Part shown: in pieces, positions 1 to 7,804 of the stretch
Layout: each line of letters begins with the position of its first letter
How positions within the stretch are numbered: the first letter of the stretch is position 1
DNA from: Streptomyces sp. NBC_00459
Lineage (GTDB): Bacteria > Actinomycetota > Actinomycetes > Streptomycetales > Streptomycetaceae
Assembly (NCBI RefSeq): GCF_036013955.1
Contig: NZ_CP107903.1
Span: 4,464,001 to 4,528,000, forward strand
Reading direction: 5' to 3'
Length of the DNA stretch: 64,000 nt
Notes under the pieces: generated by a model
Seen by the model: only the letters and a program-made list of their open reading frames with translations
Told to the model about the DNA's origin: nothing
The model's database searches: none
Program-made: the position numbers and the translations under genes

Positions 1-168
1 CTCCTCCAGGAGCACCTGGTGGGAGGCGCCGAGGAGTCTCAACTGGAGTTTTGCGTCCGCCAGTTCGAGGTCGAGGGTGGCGAGGGCGGGCAACGGCTCC
101 CGGCCCAGGGCCCAGGCCAGGTCGGCCGCGCGCGTGTCGGTGTAGGCGGTGTTCAGGGTCGTGAGCAT
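1..168 (-). CDS. DUF2617-like protein (N-terminal part, runs off the left edge)
   Basis: Only the first 56 codons are inside the window; the rest lies to the left. The start ATG (complement of 166-168) follows a CGGAG Shine-Dalgarno about 7 bases upstream. The visible sequence opens MLTTLNTAYTDTRAADLAW and contains LLGASHQVLLEE, which I recall as the beginning of the streptomycete DUF2617 family, proteins of unknown function. No signal peptide or membrane segment is visible. Family assignment is from memory of the N-terminus only. Confidence 0.55.
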   Translation of the reverse strand, partial: MLTTLNTAYTDTRAADLAWALGREPLPALATLDLELADAKLQLRLLGASHQVLLEE

Positions 169-210
169 GGATCGGCTCCGCTAGCACGCAAAGGGAGGGA
201 GGTCAGGCTG

Positions 211-270
211 AGCAAGGTGTGGACGAGCAAGGTGTGGAGGAGCGAGGTGTTGATGAACGAGGTGGGGGTC
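211..270. repeat. Four-copy 15-nt degenerate tandem repeat in a gene leader
   Basis: Four consecutive 15-base units begin at 211, 226, 241 and 256. The first two are AGCAAGGTGTGGACG and AGCAAGGTGTGGAGG; the third and fourth diverge (AGCGAGGTGTTGATG, AACGAGGTGGGGGTC). They lie 40-100 bases upstream of the DUF2617-like start. A 14-bp perfect palindrome (CCGGTGTACACCGG, 270-283) and a doubled GGTCGACAC (282-290, 292-300) follow directly. The rest of 169-492 shows no convincing gene. A role as a regulatory leader is possible but unproven. Confidence 0.55.
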
Positions 271-492
271 CGGTGTACACCGGTCGACACGGGTCGACAC
301 CGGAAGATCAGCCCAGTCAGAGGAACGTCCAGGGACAGGGGACGTCCGAGGGGCTGTGTTGGTGATGTAGAGGGAATCATGAACGGTGGCGCCGCCACAG
401 CGTTTTTACCCAACTTCGTGGGGTTTCCATCCCTCAGAGGGCTTCACAGCTCAATTGTTCAATCGCGGCGTACGCCCGAGCGTGCGAAGGAA

Positions 493-554
493 GCCCGCAA
501 GCGGGCGTACGAACGCCCGCCGGTACGACGTGTACGCACGTCGTACCGGCGGGC
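493..554. terminator. Compound hairpin with an 18-bp perfect stem
   Basis: A small hairpin (GCCCGC-aa-GCGGGC, 493-506) is followed by a perfect 18-bp stem, arms 515-532 and 537-554, closed by a TACG tetraloop. It lies just beyond the 3' end of the leftward gene ending at 609 and is most simply its terminator. No U-tract is needed in high-G+C actinobacteria. Confidence 0.75.
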
Positions 555-608
555 GCTCACCCCGCGGTCCGGATACGGTTCCCCCCTCCGGAGCTCAGCT
601 GCCCCGTG

Positions 609-914
609 TCAGCTGCCTCCACCGCATCCGCCCCCGCCTCCCCCGCAGGACGATCCGCCGCCACAGGACGAGCTTCCTCCGCAGGAGGAACTCGAACCGC
701 ACGACGAGCTGCTCCCCGAGTCACCGGAACTGCTGGAGCCCGCCGCTCCCCCGGCCCACCAGCTGTCGCTCCCCCGGCTCCGCCGCCCCCGCCGGTAGTG
801 CGCCGTCTGGACCCGCTGCCGGCTCCCCCGGGAAGCCCGGACCACCGCGGTCAGCACGCTCGCCGCGATGAACAAGCCCACCAGGATGACAAGGGCGATG
901 ATGGCTACGACCAT
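609..914 (-). CDS. Small single-pass membrane protein with Ser/Gly/Cys-rich tail
   Basis: 101 aa. ATG at 914 follows GGAGGG (complement of 921-927). Residues about 2-25 are one hydrophobic helix, followed by a basic stretch (about 26-48) and then a low-complexity tail rich in Ser and Gly with five regularly spaced Cys residues. The positive-inside rule suggests a short external N-terminus and a cytoplasmic tail, though the reverse cannot be excluded. Poly-Cys/Gly tails also occur on some actinobacterial TIGR04222-type membrane proteins, but the rest of that domain is absent. It diverges from the aminotransferase gene at 1044. Function unknown. Confidence 0.7.
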   Translation of the reverse strand: MVVAIIALVILVGLFIAASVLTAVVRASRGSRQRVQTAHYRRGRRSRGSDSWWAGGAAGSSSSGDSGSSSSCGSSSSCGGSSSCGGGSSCGGGGGGCGGGS

Positions 915-1043
915 GACGTCACCCTCCTTTCGTTCCCCCGAGGCGGCCCCCCGTGGGCACCTCGCCGTCTTGCGTGACGGGGGGATGCCCGCTCGTCTCA
1001 CCTGCCAAAGCAGAGTTGAGGAAGTCCAGAGCTTCGGCGCAGG

Positions 1044-2249
1044 ATGACGACCATGACCAGCAGCGCACGCCCCTTCCTCAACCGCCGGCTCGCCGAGTTC
1101 GGGACGACGATCTTCGCCGAGATGTCGGCGCTCGCCGTCGCCACCGGCTCGATCAACCTCGGCCAGGGTTTCCCGGACACCGACGGCCCCGAGGAGATTC
1201 GCGAGGCTGCCGTGCGGGCGCTGCGCGACGGCCGCGGCAACCAGTACCCGCCCGGTCCGGGCGTCCCCGAGCTGCGTACGGCGATCGCCGCGCACCAGCA
1301 GCGCCGGTACGCACTCTCCTACGACCCCGACCGCGAGGTCCTGGTGACGGCGGGCGCGACGGAGGCCATCGCGGCGACCCTGCTGGCGCTGCTGGAGCCG
1401 GGCGACGAGGTGATCGCCCTGGAGCCCTACTACGACTCCTACGCGGCGTGCATCGCGATGGCGGGCGCCGCGCGGGTGCCGGTCACACTGCGCCCGCACG
1501 AGGGCGCGTTCCGCCTTGACCTGGACGAGCTGCGGGCTGCGGTGACGCCCCGCACCCGTCTCCTCCTGATCAACACCCCGCACAACCCGACGGGCACGGT
1601 CCTGACCCGCGAGGAGCTGACCGCCATCGCGCAGCTCGCCGTGGAGCGCGACCTGCTGGTGGTCACCGACGAGGTGTACGAGCACCTGGTCTTCGACGAC
1701 GCCGGGCATCTGCCGCTGGCCTCCTTCCCCGGGATGCGCGAACGGACGGTCTCTATCGGGAGCGCCGGGAAGACGTTTTCGTTCACCGGTTGGAAAGTGG
1801 GCTGGGTCACATCCACACCGGACCTGGTCACGGCGGTCCGCTCGGCGAAGCAGTTCCTGACGTACGTGGCGTCCGGCCCGTTCCAGTACGCGGTGGCGGA
1901 GGCGCTGTCCCTCCCGGACACGTACTTCGAGGCGTTCCGCGAGGACATGCGGCACAAGCGGGACCTGCTGTCGACCGGCCTCACCGAGGCGGGCTTCAAG
2001 GTCTTCAACCCCTCGGGCACGTACTTCATCACCACCGACATCCGCCCCCTCGGCACCGCGCTGTCCGAAGGCGGCGACGGCTTCGCCTTCTGCCGCGCCC
2101 TACCGCAACGGGCCGGCGTGGTCGCCATCCCGAACGCGGTCTTCTACGACCACCGGGACGAGGGCGCACCGTTCGTACGGTTCGCGTTCTGCAAACGGAC
2201 AGACGTTCTCGACGAGGCTGTAGCCCGCCTCAAGAGGCTCGCCGCCTGA
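1044..2249 (+). CDS. Class I/II pyridoxal-phosphate aminotransferase (YbdL/DapC-like)
   Basis: 401 aa, full length for fold-type I aminotransferases. Visible signatures are the early INLGQGFPD segment, NTPHNPTG near residues 176-183, DEVYEHL, and the PLP-lysine segment SAGKTFSFTGWKVGW with the Schiff-base Lys near residue 242, followed by the conserved late Arg region (FVRFAFCK). The family includes methionine/glutamine aminotransferases (YbdL) and succinyldiaminopimelate aminotransferase (DapC), so the substrate is uncertain. An alternative ATG at 1053 has better-spaced ribosome-binding bases (AGGA). A hairpin terminator follows at 2278-2299. Confidence 0.9.
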   Translation: MTTMTSSARPFLNRRLAEFGTTIFAEMSALAVATGSINLGQGFPDTDGPEEIREAAVRALRDGRGNQYPPGPGVPELRTAIAAHQQRRYALSYDPDREVLVTAGATEAIAATLLALLEPGDEVIALEPYYDSYAACIAMAGAARVPVTLRPHEGAFRLDLDELRAAVTPRTRLLLINTPHNPTGTVLTREELTAIAQLAVERDLLVVTDEVYEHLVFDDAGHLPLASFPGMRERTVSIGSAGKTFSFTGWKVGWVTSTPDLVTAVRSAKQFLTYVASGPFQYAVAEALSLPDTYFEAFREDMRHKRDLLSTGLTEAGFKVFNPSGTYFITTDIRPLGTALSEGGDGFAFCRALPQRAGVVAIPNAVFYDHRDEGAPFVRFAFCKRTDVLDEAVARLKRLAA

Positions 2250-2277
2250 GATCGCGCCGACCAAGGTCTCCACCGCC

Positions 2278-2299
2278 GCCCACCGCCGCAAAGGTGGGC
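2278..2299 (+). terminator. Hairpin terminator after the aminotransferase gene
   Basis: GCCCACC, 8-base loop, GGTGGGC: a perfect 7-bp stem 28 bases after the aminotransferase stop. Between here and 2581 I see no convincing gene. Confidence 0.6.
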
Positions 2300-2581
2300 T
2301 TATGACTGAATTGCGCCCGTCGTCGCAGCAGCGGGGAAGACTCATTCAAGCCAGGCAATGCGAAGGCAAAGTGACCCCAAAGGGGCTTCTCCGCAGGTCC
2401 GACCGCAGGGACGGACGTGAGCCCGCTCTCCCTGTTGGCCAATTCCATGACGGCCGAGCAGTCCACATGGTGGTCAAGTGATCGATTTGAAGATAGTGTG
2501 CAGGCGTGCCGGGCACTCGAAGACCGAGTGGCCAAGCATCATCGGATTCCCCATTGACCGTGAGGAATCCGGAAGAAGTTC

Positions 2582-2724
2582 TGTAATCGGGGGAAAGAAG
2601 TCCGGGGGGACCTTTCGGTTTCCACGCCTGTGCAGGTCGCCCACATGGGCTCCGCCCCCTTGCGACGACGCAAGGCAAGGTGTAATTCGAATGAATCGCA
2701 ATACTCTGCGAATGGCGGCGGTTT
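2582..2724 (+). repeat. Direct repeat copy A (leader plus first codons of the secreted-protein gene)
   Basis: This block recurs imperfectly at 3574-3709. Shared landmarks are TCGGGGGAA, CCTTTCGGTTTCCACGCCTG, CCCCCTTGCGA-GACGCAA and ATGAA-CG. It covers the upstream leader and roughly the first ten codons of the gene at 2691. The strongest conservation is in the non-coding part, so it probably carries promoter or leader signals. Confidence 0.7.
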
Positions 2725-3119
2725 CGGCCGTCACCGCCGTCACTCTCGGCGGGGCCGCCGGCCTGGCCCAGGCCTCCGAGGCCCGTGCAGCCACGCCTCA
2801 GACCGTCTCGGTCACGCAGCAGGTCGAGGCCCAGCAGGCCGCACGCAGCCTGCTGGCGAGCCCGCTGGCAGTCGACCTCACGGCCGCCGAGCGGACCGCG
2901 CTGAACGCGATTGCCAGTGGTGAGCGCGCGGAGACCCGCATCAGCTGGAGCGCCATCAGGGCCGCCTTCAGCAGGGTCGCCGGCTTCGCCAGGGCCATCG
3001 CGGGCACGTACACGAAGTTCAAGGAGTGGCACGACGCCCTGTCCTGGTGGCAGAAGGCCCCGCTGAGGGCCATCACCCCGGGTCTGACGCTCCTTGACAT
3101 CTACAACGCCCTCCACTGA
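2691..3119 (+). CDS. Small secreted protein with amphipathic C-terminal half
   Basis: 142 aa. The start ATG is the one at the conserved position of the duplicated leader, with AAGG about 9 bases upstream. Residues 1-34 form a signal peptide (MNRNT..., hydrophobic core, ASEARAA cleavage region). The mature part is Gln/Ala-rich, then predicted helical with a Trp-rich stretch (KEWHDALSWWQKAP) near the end. No known domain is recognised. It heads a cluster with a small membrane protein (3251), a truncated copy of itself (3674) and an ABC exporter (3763-5540), so a secreted bioactive peptide exported or resisted by that transporter is a reasonable guess only. Confidence 0.75.
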   Translation: MNRNTLRMAAVSAVTAVTLGGAAGLAQASEARAATPQTVSVTQQVEAQQAARSLLASPLAVDLTAAERTALNAIASGERAETRISWSAIRAAFSRVAGFARAIAGTYTKFKEWHDALSWWQKAPLRAITPGLTLLDIYNALH

Positions 3120-3187
3120 CGACAGCCGATCAGGGGACTCTTTCACTCGCACTCTCTGACCGAGTGATCTGACCGAGTGAGTGGCGT

Positions 3188-3217
3188 GGGTGGGGTTCGC
3201 CCAGGTGGACCCCACCC
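3188..3217. terminator. Possible hairpin terminator
   Basis: GGGTGGGGT (3188-3196) pairs with ACCCCACCC (3209-3217) across a 12-base loop, 70 bases after the secreted-protein stop. Just upstream (about 3157-3180) CTGACCGAGTGA-like sequence is repeated twice. Confidence 0.45.
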
Positions 3218-3250
3218 GCGTGAGGCCAAGGAAACGATGGAGCATCAAGG

Positions 3251-3526
3251 ATGACCGACAGTAAGCCCCCCCGGGCCATCACCGAAGGCGCGTGGGCGCT
3301 GCCCCTTCTGACTCTCGCGCCATTGGCCGCCATCAGGCTCCTCGCGGACCCTTCCACGCCATGGCTCACCATTTCCTGGGGGATATTTACTCTGTCTGTC
3401 CTCTTGGTGGCCATTGGATGGACGACGGTGTTCCGTCGCGGAATGCGCGGGTCCGCAGCATGGGGCACGTGCATTCTTGTGCGCGTCGTTCTGGTCTGGC
3501 AGCTCATTTCTCTCGTGCGGCAATAG
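3251..3526 (+). CDS. Small integral membrane protein
   Basis: 91 aa starting at ATG 3251, preceded by GGAG and AAGG within 15 bases. Hydropathy suggests three membrane-spanning stretches: about 14-32, 39-59 and 70-88. No family recognised. Placed between the secreted-protein gene and the ABC exporter and on the same strand, it could be an accessory or immunity-type protein of that cluster; this rests on position alone. Confidence 0.6.
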   Translation: MTDSKPPRAITEGAWALPLLTLAPLAAIRLLADPSTPWLTISWGIFTLSVLLVAIGWTTVFRRGMRGSAAWGTCILVRVVLVWQLISLVRQ

Positions 3527-3573
3527 GCCAGGACCGGCACAATCGCGCACTTTCGCCACACAGCCAAAGAAGG

Positions 3574-3709
3574 TGTATCGGGGGAAGAAGCCCGGAGGGC
3601 CTTTCGGTTTCCACGCCTGTTCAGGCTCTCGTGCGGACTCCCTCCCCCTTGCGATGACGCAATAGAAGCGTACATGAACCGAAGCAATCTGAGTACGGCT
3701 GCTTTTTTT
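3574..3709 (+). repeat. Direct repeat copy B (truncated duplicate leader)
   Basis: Imperfect copy of 2582-2724. It keeps the TCGGGGGAA, CCTTTCGGTTTCCACGCCTG and CCCTTGCGATGACGCAA blocks and the first codons of the secreted-protein gene, then diverges in a run of seven T residues around 3703-3709. Confidence 0.7.
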
Positions 3710-3766
3710 GGTCAAGGCTCCACCGACCGGCCGGTTGGCCGACCGTTTGAAGGATTCACGCAGTGA
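3674..3766 (+). pseudogene. Truncated paralogue of the 2691 secreted protein, translationally linked to the ABC transporter
   Basis: A 30-codon reading frame starts MNRSNLSTAAFFGQG, aligning with MNRNTLRMAAVS of the full gene for about ten residues and then losing all similarity, including the signal-peptide core. Its stop TGA (3764-3766) overlaps the GTG start of the ABC ATPase (3763) in a GTGA junction. It may be a remnant after duplication and deletion, or may now serve as a short translated leader that couples ribosomes into the transporter gene. Confidence 0.55.
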
Positions 3767-4677
3767 AGAAGGGTGACGCACTCGTCGAGGCCAAGAGCCT
3801 CGGTCTTTCCTTCGGGTCCAAACGGGTCGTGGATGACGTCTCGCTGACCCTGCGCGCCGGTGAGGTGACCGGCTTCGTCGGAGCCAACGGAGCGGGCAAG
3901 ACGACGACGATCCAGCTCATGCTGGGCCTCTTGCGGGGCGAAGGGCAAACCCTCTTCCTCGGCAGACCGCTGCACGAGTGGGGCGCACCCGGGACTGTCG
4001 TCGGCGCGGTACTGGGAGGTGTTGCGGGCCATCCCCAGCACCGCCTGCGCGCACATCTGCGCATGGTGGCCGCCGGATCAGCGGTGCCGGATGAACGCGT
4101 CGACGAGTTGCTGGAGACTGTCGGACTGGCCGATGCCGCCCGGCTGAAGCTGTCCGAACTGTCCCTGGGTATGGCCCAGCGCGCGGGCATCGCGCAGGCA
4201 CTGCTGGGTGATCCGCCCGTGCTGGTTCTCGACGAGCCCGCGAACGGACTCGATCCCCATTCGATCCGCTGGCTGCGGGAGTTCCTGCGTGATCAGGCGG
4301 CGCAGGGCCGGGCGGTGCTGGTGTCCAGTCACCTTCTCGGGGAGATGGAACAGTTGGCCGATCAGGCGGTGGTGCTGAGCCTTGGCCGGGTCGTGGCAGC
4401 CGTGCCGATGACCGAGGTGCTGGAACGGGCCGCCGGCCAACGTGTGGTGATCATAGAGGCGCCAGAACTGCCCGCACTGACCCGGCTGCTGGCAGAGCAC
4501 GGCGGGCGTCTCTCTCCCACCGGCGGACAGGGCGCGACCGTCACGGGGCTGGACCGTGTGCAGATCGGCACGCTCGCCATGAAAGCCGGGGTTCCGCTGT
4601 ACTGGCTGCAAGAGGAAAAGCCATCTCTGGAGGACTTCTATCTGGGCGTAGCGGAAGAGGAGTTCAGGATCTCGTGA
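3763..4677 (+). CDS. ABC transporter ATP-binding protein (ABC-2 exporter type)
   Basis: 304 aa. Walker A GANGAGKTT near residues 46-54, signature LSLGMAQR around residue 131, Walker B VLVLDEPANGLD about 147-158, then the H-loop SSH. The C-terminal hundred residues match the extra domain of drug/peptide-export ATPases of the CcmA/DrrA group. The GTG start overlaps the truncated leader ORF, and the 3' end overlaps the permease start at 4674, so the two are coupled. It powers the 4674 permease at the inner face of the membrane; substrate unknown, perhaps the small secreted peptide upstream. Confidence 0.9.
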   Translation: MKKGDALVEAKSLGLSFGSKRVVDDVSLTLRAGEVTGFVGANGAGKTTTIQLMLGLLRGEGQTLFLGRPLHEWGAPGTVVGAVLGGVAGHPQHRLRAHLRMVAAGSAVPDERVDELLETVGLADAARLKLSELSLGMAQRAGIAQALLGDPPVLVLDEPANGLDPHSIRWLREFLRDQAAQGRAVLVSSHLLGEMEQLADQAVVLSLGRVVAAVPMTEVLERAAGQRVVIIEAPELPALTRLLAEHGGRLSPTGGQGATVTGLDRVQIGTLAMKAGVPLYWLQEEKPSLEDFYLGVAEEEFRIS

Positions 4678-5540
4678 CATCTGTCGTACTGAAGGCTCCG
4701 GTTGTCGTCCGGCCCGTTGAAGCGTTTCGCAGGGCATGCCGGTATGAATGGCGGCATCTGACCGAATTGCGCTCGACATGGATCCTGCTCGGCGTGGTGG
4801 CGTTCCTGAGTCTGCTGACCGGGATCACGGTCCTGCTCGACCTGCGCGGACAAAACACGGTCAGCTCCGCGACCGTGGCGGACACGATCGCGTGGACCCC
4901 GCTGGCGACGCAGATCCCGGCCCTGTGCTTCTTCGTGCTGGTGCTGGGTACCGGGCCGGTCTCGACCGACCTGTTGTCGGGCGCCGGACGGACAACCTGG
5001 CTGACTGTGAACGGGCGTCGCACCGCATATGCGGCAAAGTGCGCGGTCGGCTTCACCGTTGGCTCCGGTGTGGCCGCCATCAGCGCACTGACGGGAGCGC
5101 TCTCCTGCGCGGTGACCCTGGCGGTGGCCGGTGCCCCCCAGCCGGCATGGACAGAGATCCTCGCGCCTGCCGCACGGTTCGTCGGGTGGATGGGGTGCTG
5201 GGCGCTGCTCTGCATGGCCCTGGTCGCAGTGCTGCGAAGCCGTATCGCCTCTGTCCTGTTCCTGGTCCTGTGGCCACTTCTCGGTGAGCGCCTCACCGGC
5301 GCACTGCTCGGATACGTCCCGGGGCTGGAGAGCGTGAAGGACTGGCTGCCGTTCGCGGCTGGGCGAGCGATGCTCACCGATCTGTCGACCGTCTCGGGCG
5401 AGGACAAGGCCTTTGCGCAAGCACTGGTCGGCTCCCACCTGTCCACGCCGGTCGCTGTAGCCGTGTTCTTCCTGTATACGGCGGCCCTTACGGCTGCGGG
5501 GCTGTGGGCGTACTGCCGGAGAGACGCCCGAGCGGGCTGA
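4674..5540 (+). CDS. ABC-2 type transporter permease
   Basis: 288 aa starting at a GTG that overlaps the ATPase stop (GTGA). Six hydrophobic segments are visible: near residues 37-57, 80-98, 125-148, 167-190, 193-212 and 260-280. This is the usual six-helix ABC-2 permease pattern. It forms the membrane channel with the 3763 ATPase. The next gene is on the opposite strand. Confidence 0.85.
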   Translation: MTSVVLKAPVVVRPVEAFRRACRYEWRHLTELRSTWILLGVVAFLSLLTGITVLLDLRGQNTVSSATVADTIAWTPLATQIPALCFFVLVLGTGPVSTDLLSGAGRTTWLTVNGRRTAYAAKCAVGFTVGSGVAAISALTGALSCAVTLAVAGAPQPAWTEILAPAARFVGWMGCWALLCMALVAVLRSRIASVLFLVLWPLLGERLTGALLGYVPGLESVKDWLPFAAGRAMLTDLSTVSGEDKAFAQALVGSHLSTPVAVAVFFLYTAALTAAGLWAYCRRDARAG

Positions 5541-5667
5541 CTGGATCTTCCGTCCCGCGGCGCGCCGACAGAGATCGATTTTCGCTACGCCACCGGACGA
5601 CCACCGCGGACGAACGACCCGGCATCCGCTCGCTCAGAGAAGCCGGGCCGTTTCCCCAAAGGACTGA

Positions 5668-6017
5668 TTACTCGGTGTCTTTGGGATGCCTGGTCGATGC
5701 GTAGACGAGGACGACAGTCGAGGCCTCCGGGCTGACCAGGTATCGCACCCTGCCGCCACTCGTGATCTCGTACTCCCACTGTTCCAGACGGAGCCCTTCC
5801 ATTCCCTGGTGGCGTGCCTGCCGCGAAGCTGGTGCTGACGGTTCCAGTTGGCACGCGACAGCGGGTCCGTGCGAAGGGCTTCCAGGCAGCGATGCGCGTT
5901 CGGCAACGCCACCCGACACAACTCCTCCCAACCGGTCGCGGCCTCCGTCGTTCCGTGGACGACGTTCCAGCCGCTCAGCGGAGGGACGCTGACCCGGTCG
6001 CCTTTCTTCGGGCTCAC
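5668..6017 (-). pseudogene. Frameshifted RelE/HigB-like toxin remnant
   Basis: Reading from ATG 6017, MSPKKGDRVSVPP...WEELCRVALPN...NRQHQLRGRHATREWKG resembles a streptomycete RelE/HigB-type family. The family's expected C-terminal half (LEQWEYEITSGGRVRYLV...VYASTRHPKDTE) continues in a different frame and ends at 5668. From ATG to that stop is 350 bases, one short of whole codons, so a single-base indel near 5795-5803 would explain it. Its start overlaps the stop of the upstream partner at 6014, as in TA operons. Either the toxin is dead or the base call is wrong. Confidence 0.55.
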
Positions 6018-6367
6018 CCGTGCACCTCGACCGGGCCGAGGTCGACGTCACCAAGCGGACGGAGGGCTTGCCTGAGCTGGTCAGGGTCGGCGTTGATGCG
6101 GGCGGTTGCCCGCCACGAGACGATCGCTCGGTGCACAGCCTCCCTGGCACCCAGCTCAGCGGCGTCGGACAGTGCGTCCAGGAGTTCGACGGTGAATTCC
6201 CGGACTTCTTCGTCGTCCAGGTGACGCACCCATGGGAACACCTCGGGCAGCGCGAGCAGAAGCGACCTGGCACCACCGTCCTGCTTCATCAGGGCAAGGA
6301 ACAGCCGGGACGCGGTGGTCAGGTTCTCCTCGCTGCGCTCGGCGTGTATGGCGGTGGTCAGCACCAT
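6014..6367 (-). CDS. Probable antitoxin partner, possibly 5'-truncated
   Basis: 117 aa from ATG 6367; acidic, helical (TVELLDALSDAAELGAREA), with no known DNA-binding motif recognised in the ORF. It overlaps the toxin start by 4 bases. In frame upstream of the ATG, about 30 more codons are open (including LGCLRVTHRDAPD) back to a stop near 6460. I recall that segment as part of the family, so the real N-terminus may have been lost or an unusual start may be used. Antitoxin role is inferred from position. Confidence 0.5.
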   Translation of the reverse strand: MVLTTAIHAERSEENLTTASRLFLALMKQDGGARSLLLALPEVFPWVRHLDDEEVREFTVELLDALSDAAELGAREAVHRAIVSWRATARINADPDQLRQALRPLGDVDLGPVEVHG

Positions 6368-6628
6368 GTCGGGCGCATCTCGATGCGTGACACGCAGGCA
6401 TCCCAGGGCGGCAGCCCTCGCGGCGACCGCCTTCGGGTTCCGGGATGCCCGGCGGCCTCAGGGGCGGTGGCGGCCGACCTTCAACTCACCTATGAACGCG
6501 GGGCAGGACGGTATGGGCGGGGTGCGCCAGCAATCCGTAACGTCGCGGAGTCACAGCATTCAGCCCCGCTGGCACAGTCGCTTCCCGAAGCGGGGGCCGG
6601 ACGGCGCCCCGTGCCGAGAGGAGCCATC

Positions 6629-7060
6629 GTGCCCACAGCTACGAAGAGCAGATTCGGTCTGGCCCTGCTCGCCACCGGTGCCGTTGTCGCCGGCACACTC
6701 GCGCTCGCGCCGCCGGCAGGCGCCGCAGGCGGCTCGTGCTCCGGGCCAGGACCGACGGTAAACGGATACGCGACGGTCTACTGCGACACCTACGTCACTG
6801 CCAGTGTCACCCAGGGCAGCACTCCCTACGAGGGCGACTCCCGTGAGGTCGGCATCCTCTACGCGGGCCACAACTGGTTCGTGTGCCAGATCAAGGGCCG
6901 GGAGAACCCGGTGATCCAGGGCGCCCACAACAACTGGTGGCTGGAGACCCTGGCCGATGTCGTCACGCGTCCCGGCGCCTCCGGGTGGGGCTCCTTCCCC
7001 GCCACCGCCGTGGTCCAGGGCGGCGACTGGGAGCCCGTCCCCGGCGTGCCCATCTGCTGA
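6629..7060 (+). CDS. Small secreted protein of unknown function
   Basis: 143 aa from GTG 6629, preceded by GAGAGGAG. Signal peptide residues 1-33 ending PPAGAAG. The mature protein of about 110 aa has four cysteines (GSCSGP, YCDTY, FVCQIKG and the terminal IC), probably two disulphides, and a compact aromatic-rich core (HNWFVCQ, HNNWWLE). It resembles small secreted beta-rich proteins of streptomycetes but I do not recognise a family. It is monocistronic, with a terminator at 7111-7133. Confidence 0.75.
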   Translation: MPTATKSRFGLALLATGAVVAGTLALAPPAGAAGGSCSGPGPTVNGYATVYCDTYVTASVTQGSTPYEGDSREVGILYAGHNWFVCQIKGRENPVIQGAHNNWWLETLADVVTRPGASGWGSFPATAVVQGGDWEPVPGVPIC

Positions 7061-7110
7061 CCGGAACGGGACGGGCAGGCCCAGAGACGGGTAGGCCCGG
7101 AAACGGCGAG

Positions 7111-7133
7111 AGCCCGGCCTTCCCGGCCGGGCT
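7111..7133. terminator. Hairpin terminator between converging genes
   Basis: AGCCCGGCC, 5-base loop, GGCCGGGCT: a perfect 9-bp stem between the rightward secreted-protein gene and the leftward YbjN gene, probably acting in both directions. Confidence 0.75.
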
Positions 7134-7168
7134 CCTCCATGCACACATACACAGCCGTACAGACAGGA

Positions 7169-7702
7169 CTACTCCGCGTCGTCCTCGGGCTTCTCGTCGG
7201 CGTCCTCGGCGTCCGGCTCCAGGCCGAGCTGCTCGACGAGCCACTTGTCGAACTCGATCGCGGCGCGCACCCAGCTCACCGTCGATGACACGAAGTGCTC
7301 CAGGCTGACGCCCGTCCCGATCAGCATCTGTGCCTCGCCGATCAGGCGGACGGTGCCGTCGTCGTGCGTGTGGCTGTACACCTTGGGCCACAGGGTCCGG
7401 CGGTTCCAGTCGTCGATCGACTCAAGAAGCGCGGGCTTCTCCTCGATCGGGTGGGACCGGTCGTAGAACGTCCGCACCGAGAAGACCTGCTGGTCACCCT
7501 CGCCACGGAACATGAAGTACGTGCGGAACTGCTCCCACGGCGCCGCGAGGTCACCCTCGTCGTCGACGACGTACTTCAGCTCCATCTGTTCCAGGAGCTG
7601 CTTCACAAGGTCCTGGTCCGGGACGACGGGGCCTGCCGGTCCTTGCTGCTGCGGCTCGGGCTGGCCCCCGAAGTTCGGAATCGAGGACGGGTCGATGGTC
7701 AC
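7169..7702 (-). CDS. YbjN domain-containing protein
   Basis: 177 aa. I chose GTG at 7702 (VTIDPSSIPNF) because AAGGGAA lies 7 bases upstream; the frame stays open to 7783 but that extension is Pro/Gly/Arg-rich and unlike the family. The core (YVVDDEGDLAAPW ... FMFRGEGDQQVFSVRTFYD ... LIGTGVSLEHF) matches the YbjN fold, related to type III secretion chaperone-like proteins, of unclear role in actinobacteria. The last 20 residues are acidic. It lies 103 bases downstream of clpB on the same strand and may be co-transcribed. Confidence 0.8.
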   Translation of the reverse strand: MTIDPSSIPNFGGQPEPQQQGPAGPVVPDQDLVKQLLEQMELKYVVDDEGDLAAPWEQFRTYFMFRGEGDQQVFSVRTFYDRSHPIEEKPALLESIDDWNRRTLWPKVYSHTHDDGTVRLIGEAQMLIGTGVSLEHFVSSTVSWVRAAIEFDKWLVEQLGLEPDAEDADEKPEDDAE

Positions 7703-7804
7703 CGTGAATTTCCCTTCGTACGGATCCCGCCATCCTCTCCCATGCGGGGCGGGGGGTGGCAACCCCCGCCCCCGACGGTTCACCGATGGTTGGCGTAATT
7801 CAGC

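Noticed and set aside
153-413. Leftward 86-codon frame through the 15-nt repeats
   Set aside because: No Shine-Dalgarno, low-complexity product and overlap with the DUF2617-like start; treated as leader.
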